Assembly: GCA_018992685.1 (NCBI GenBank)
Contig: JACVGT010000028.1
Span: 1 to 29,885, forward strand
Direction: 5' to 3'
Origin: Theionarchaea archaeon
GTDB lineage: Archaea > Methanobacteriota_B > Thermococci > Methanofastidiosales > SZ-28-30
DNA: 29,885 nucleotides
Below the pieces are notes generated by a model. That model was not told the origin of the DNA. It worked only from the letters and a program-made list of their open reading frames with translations, and made no database searches. How positions within the stretch are numbered: the first letter of the stretch is position 1; each line of letters opens with the position of its first letter. The translations under genes were made by a program, and so were the position numbers. This document shows, one piece after another, positions 29,757 to 29,885 of the stretch.

Positions 29757-29800
29757 ACATGGGTGACACTTTTGACACCACACATAGGTAACACTTCTTA
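29757..29800. repeat. Tandem 25-bp-period repeats at the right edge, possible insertion-sequence end
   Basis: ACATGGGTGACACTTTTG (29757-29774) and ACATAGGTAACACTTCTT (29782-29799) are direct repeats 25 bp apart. This pattern resembles the tandem terminal repeats I recall at ends of IS481-type elements; no transposase is visible before the window stops. The rest of 29632-29885 holds TATA-like sequences (29714-29722) and no convincing gene; a 36-codon minus-strand frame (29716-29826) lacks support. Confidence 0.35.
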
Positions 29801-29885
29801 TAAGTCTCATGGCAACCGCTCCTCATATCTCGCGTGAGGCGTTGCACCGTTGATGCCCATGTGAGACCTTTCGTGATTGTAGTAG

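Noticed and set aside
29716-29826. 36-codon minus-strand frame with three cysteines
   Set aside because: It spans the tandem repeats and a TATA-like element, lacks a ribosome site, and has no recognisable motif.

Overview
The window is archaeal, and most likely euryarchaeal. It encodes the Dom34-type release factor pelota, class I lysyl-tRNA synthetase, archaeal SRP54, Gar1, Hjc resolvase, archaeal SepF with a ZPR1-type zinc protein, a UPF0282 metallohydrolase, a geranylgeranylglyceryl-phosphate prenyltransferase-like UbiA enzyme and a KaiC-like ATPase. Most first genes have an A/T-rich TATA box centred about 25 bp before the start codon, which points to leaderless transcripts. Shine-Dalgarno motifs appear mainly at genes inside operons or at internal starts. 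The lineage cannot be fixed from the sequence alone; an uncultured euryarchaeal class is plausible. No rRNA, tRNA or CRISPR array was seen.

Layout. 1-3.3 kb, minus strand: lipid prenyltransferase, a candidate small RNA with its own promoter and hairpin terminator, then a winged-helix regulator overlapping a PUA-less TGT-fold protein. 3.5-5.3 kb: pelota and Hjc are divergent with interlocked promoters, and an acetyltransferase is coupled to Hjc. 5.3-7 kb: a small HTH regulator, an unlisted 32-residue membrane peptide, and ZPR1 plus SepF. 7-12 kb: SRP54, an HTH-GyrI regulator with a strong internal start, UPF0282 and LysRS. 12.2-16.4 kb: a very large soluble PAS/GAF histidine kinase, Gar1 and an unlisted 34-residue zinc microprotein. 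16.6-21.2 kb: class II aldolase, FKBP isomerase, MFS carrier and an ABC export pair. 21.4-24.6 kb: a 1036-residue secreted metzincin-like protein. 24.7-26.5 kb: a YbjQ-family protein with a small membrane protein, and a reductive-dehalogenase-like corrinoid/Fe-S protein. 26.5-29.6 kb: a membrane-anchored CHAT (caspase-like) protein and a KaiC-like ATPase. The right end holds short tandem repeats that may be an insertion-sequence end.

The strongest system-level signal is regulatory. The promoters of the 32-residue membrane peptide (5801-5838) and of the secreted metalloprotease (24636-24599, minus strand), almost 19 kb apart, match at 33 of 38 positions. Both carry the inverted repeat TATTGATTARCAATA directly against the TATA box. 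Related half-sites lie at the start codon of the adjacent HTH gene and upstream of sepF. This suggests a small regulon, perhaps for the cell surface, controlled by the HTH protein at 5343-5735. The second candidate is the membrane CHAT protein, which joins eight predicted membrane segments with histidine clusters, a winged-helix-like linker and an intact His/Cys dyad.
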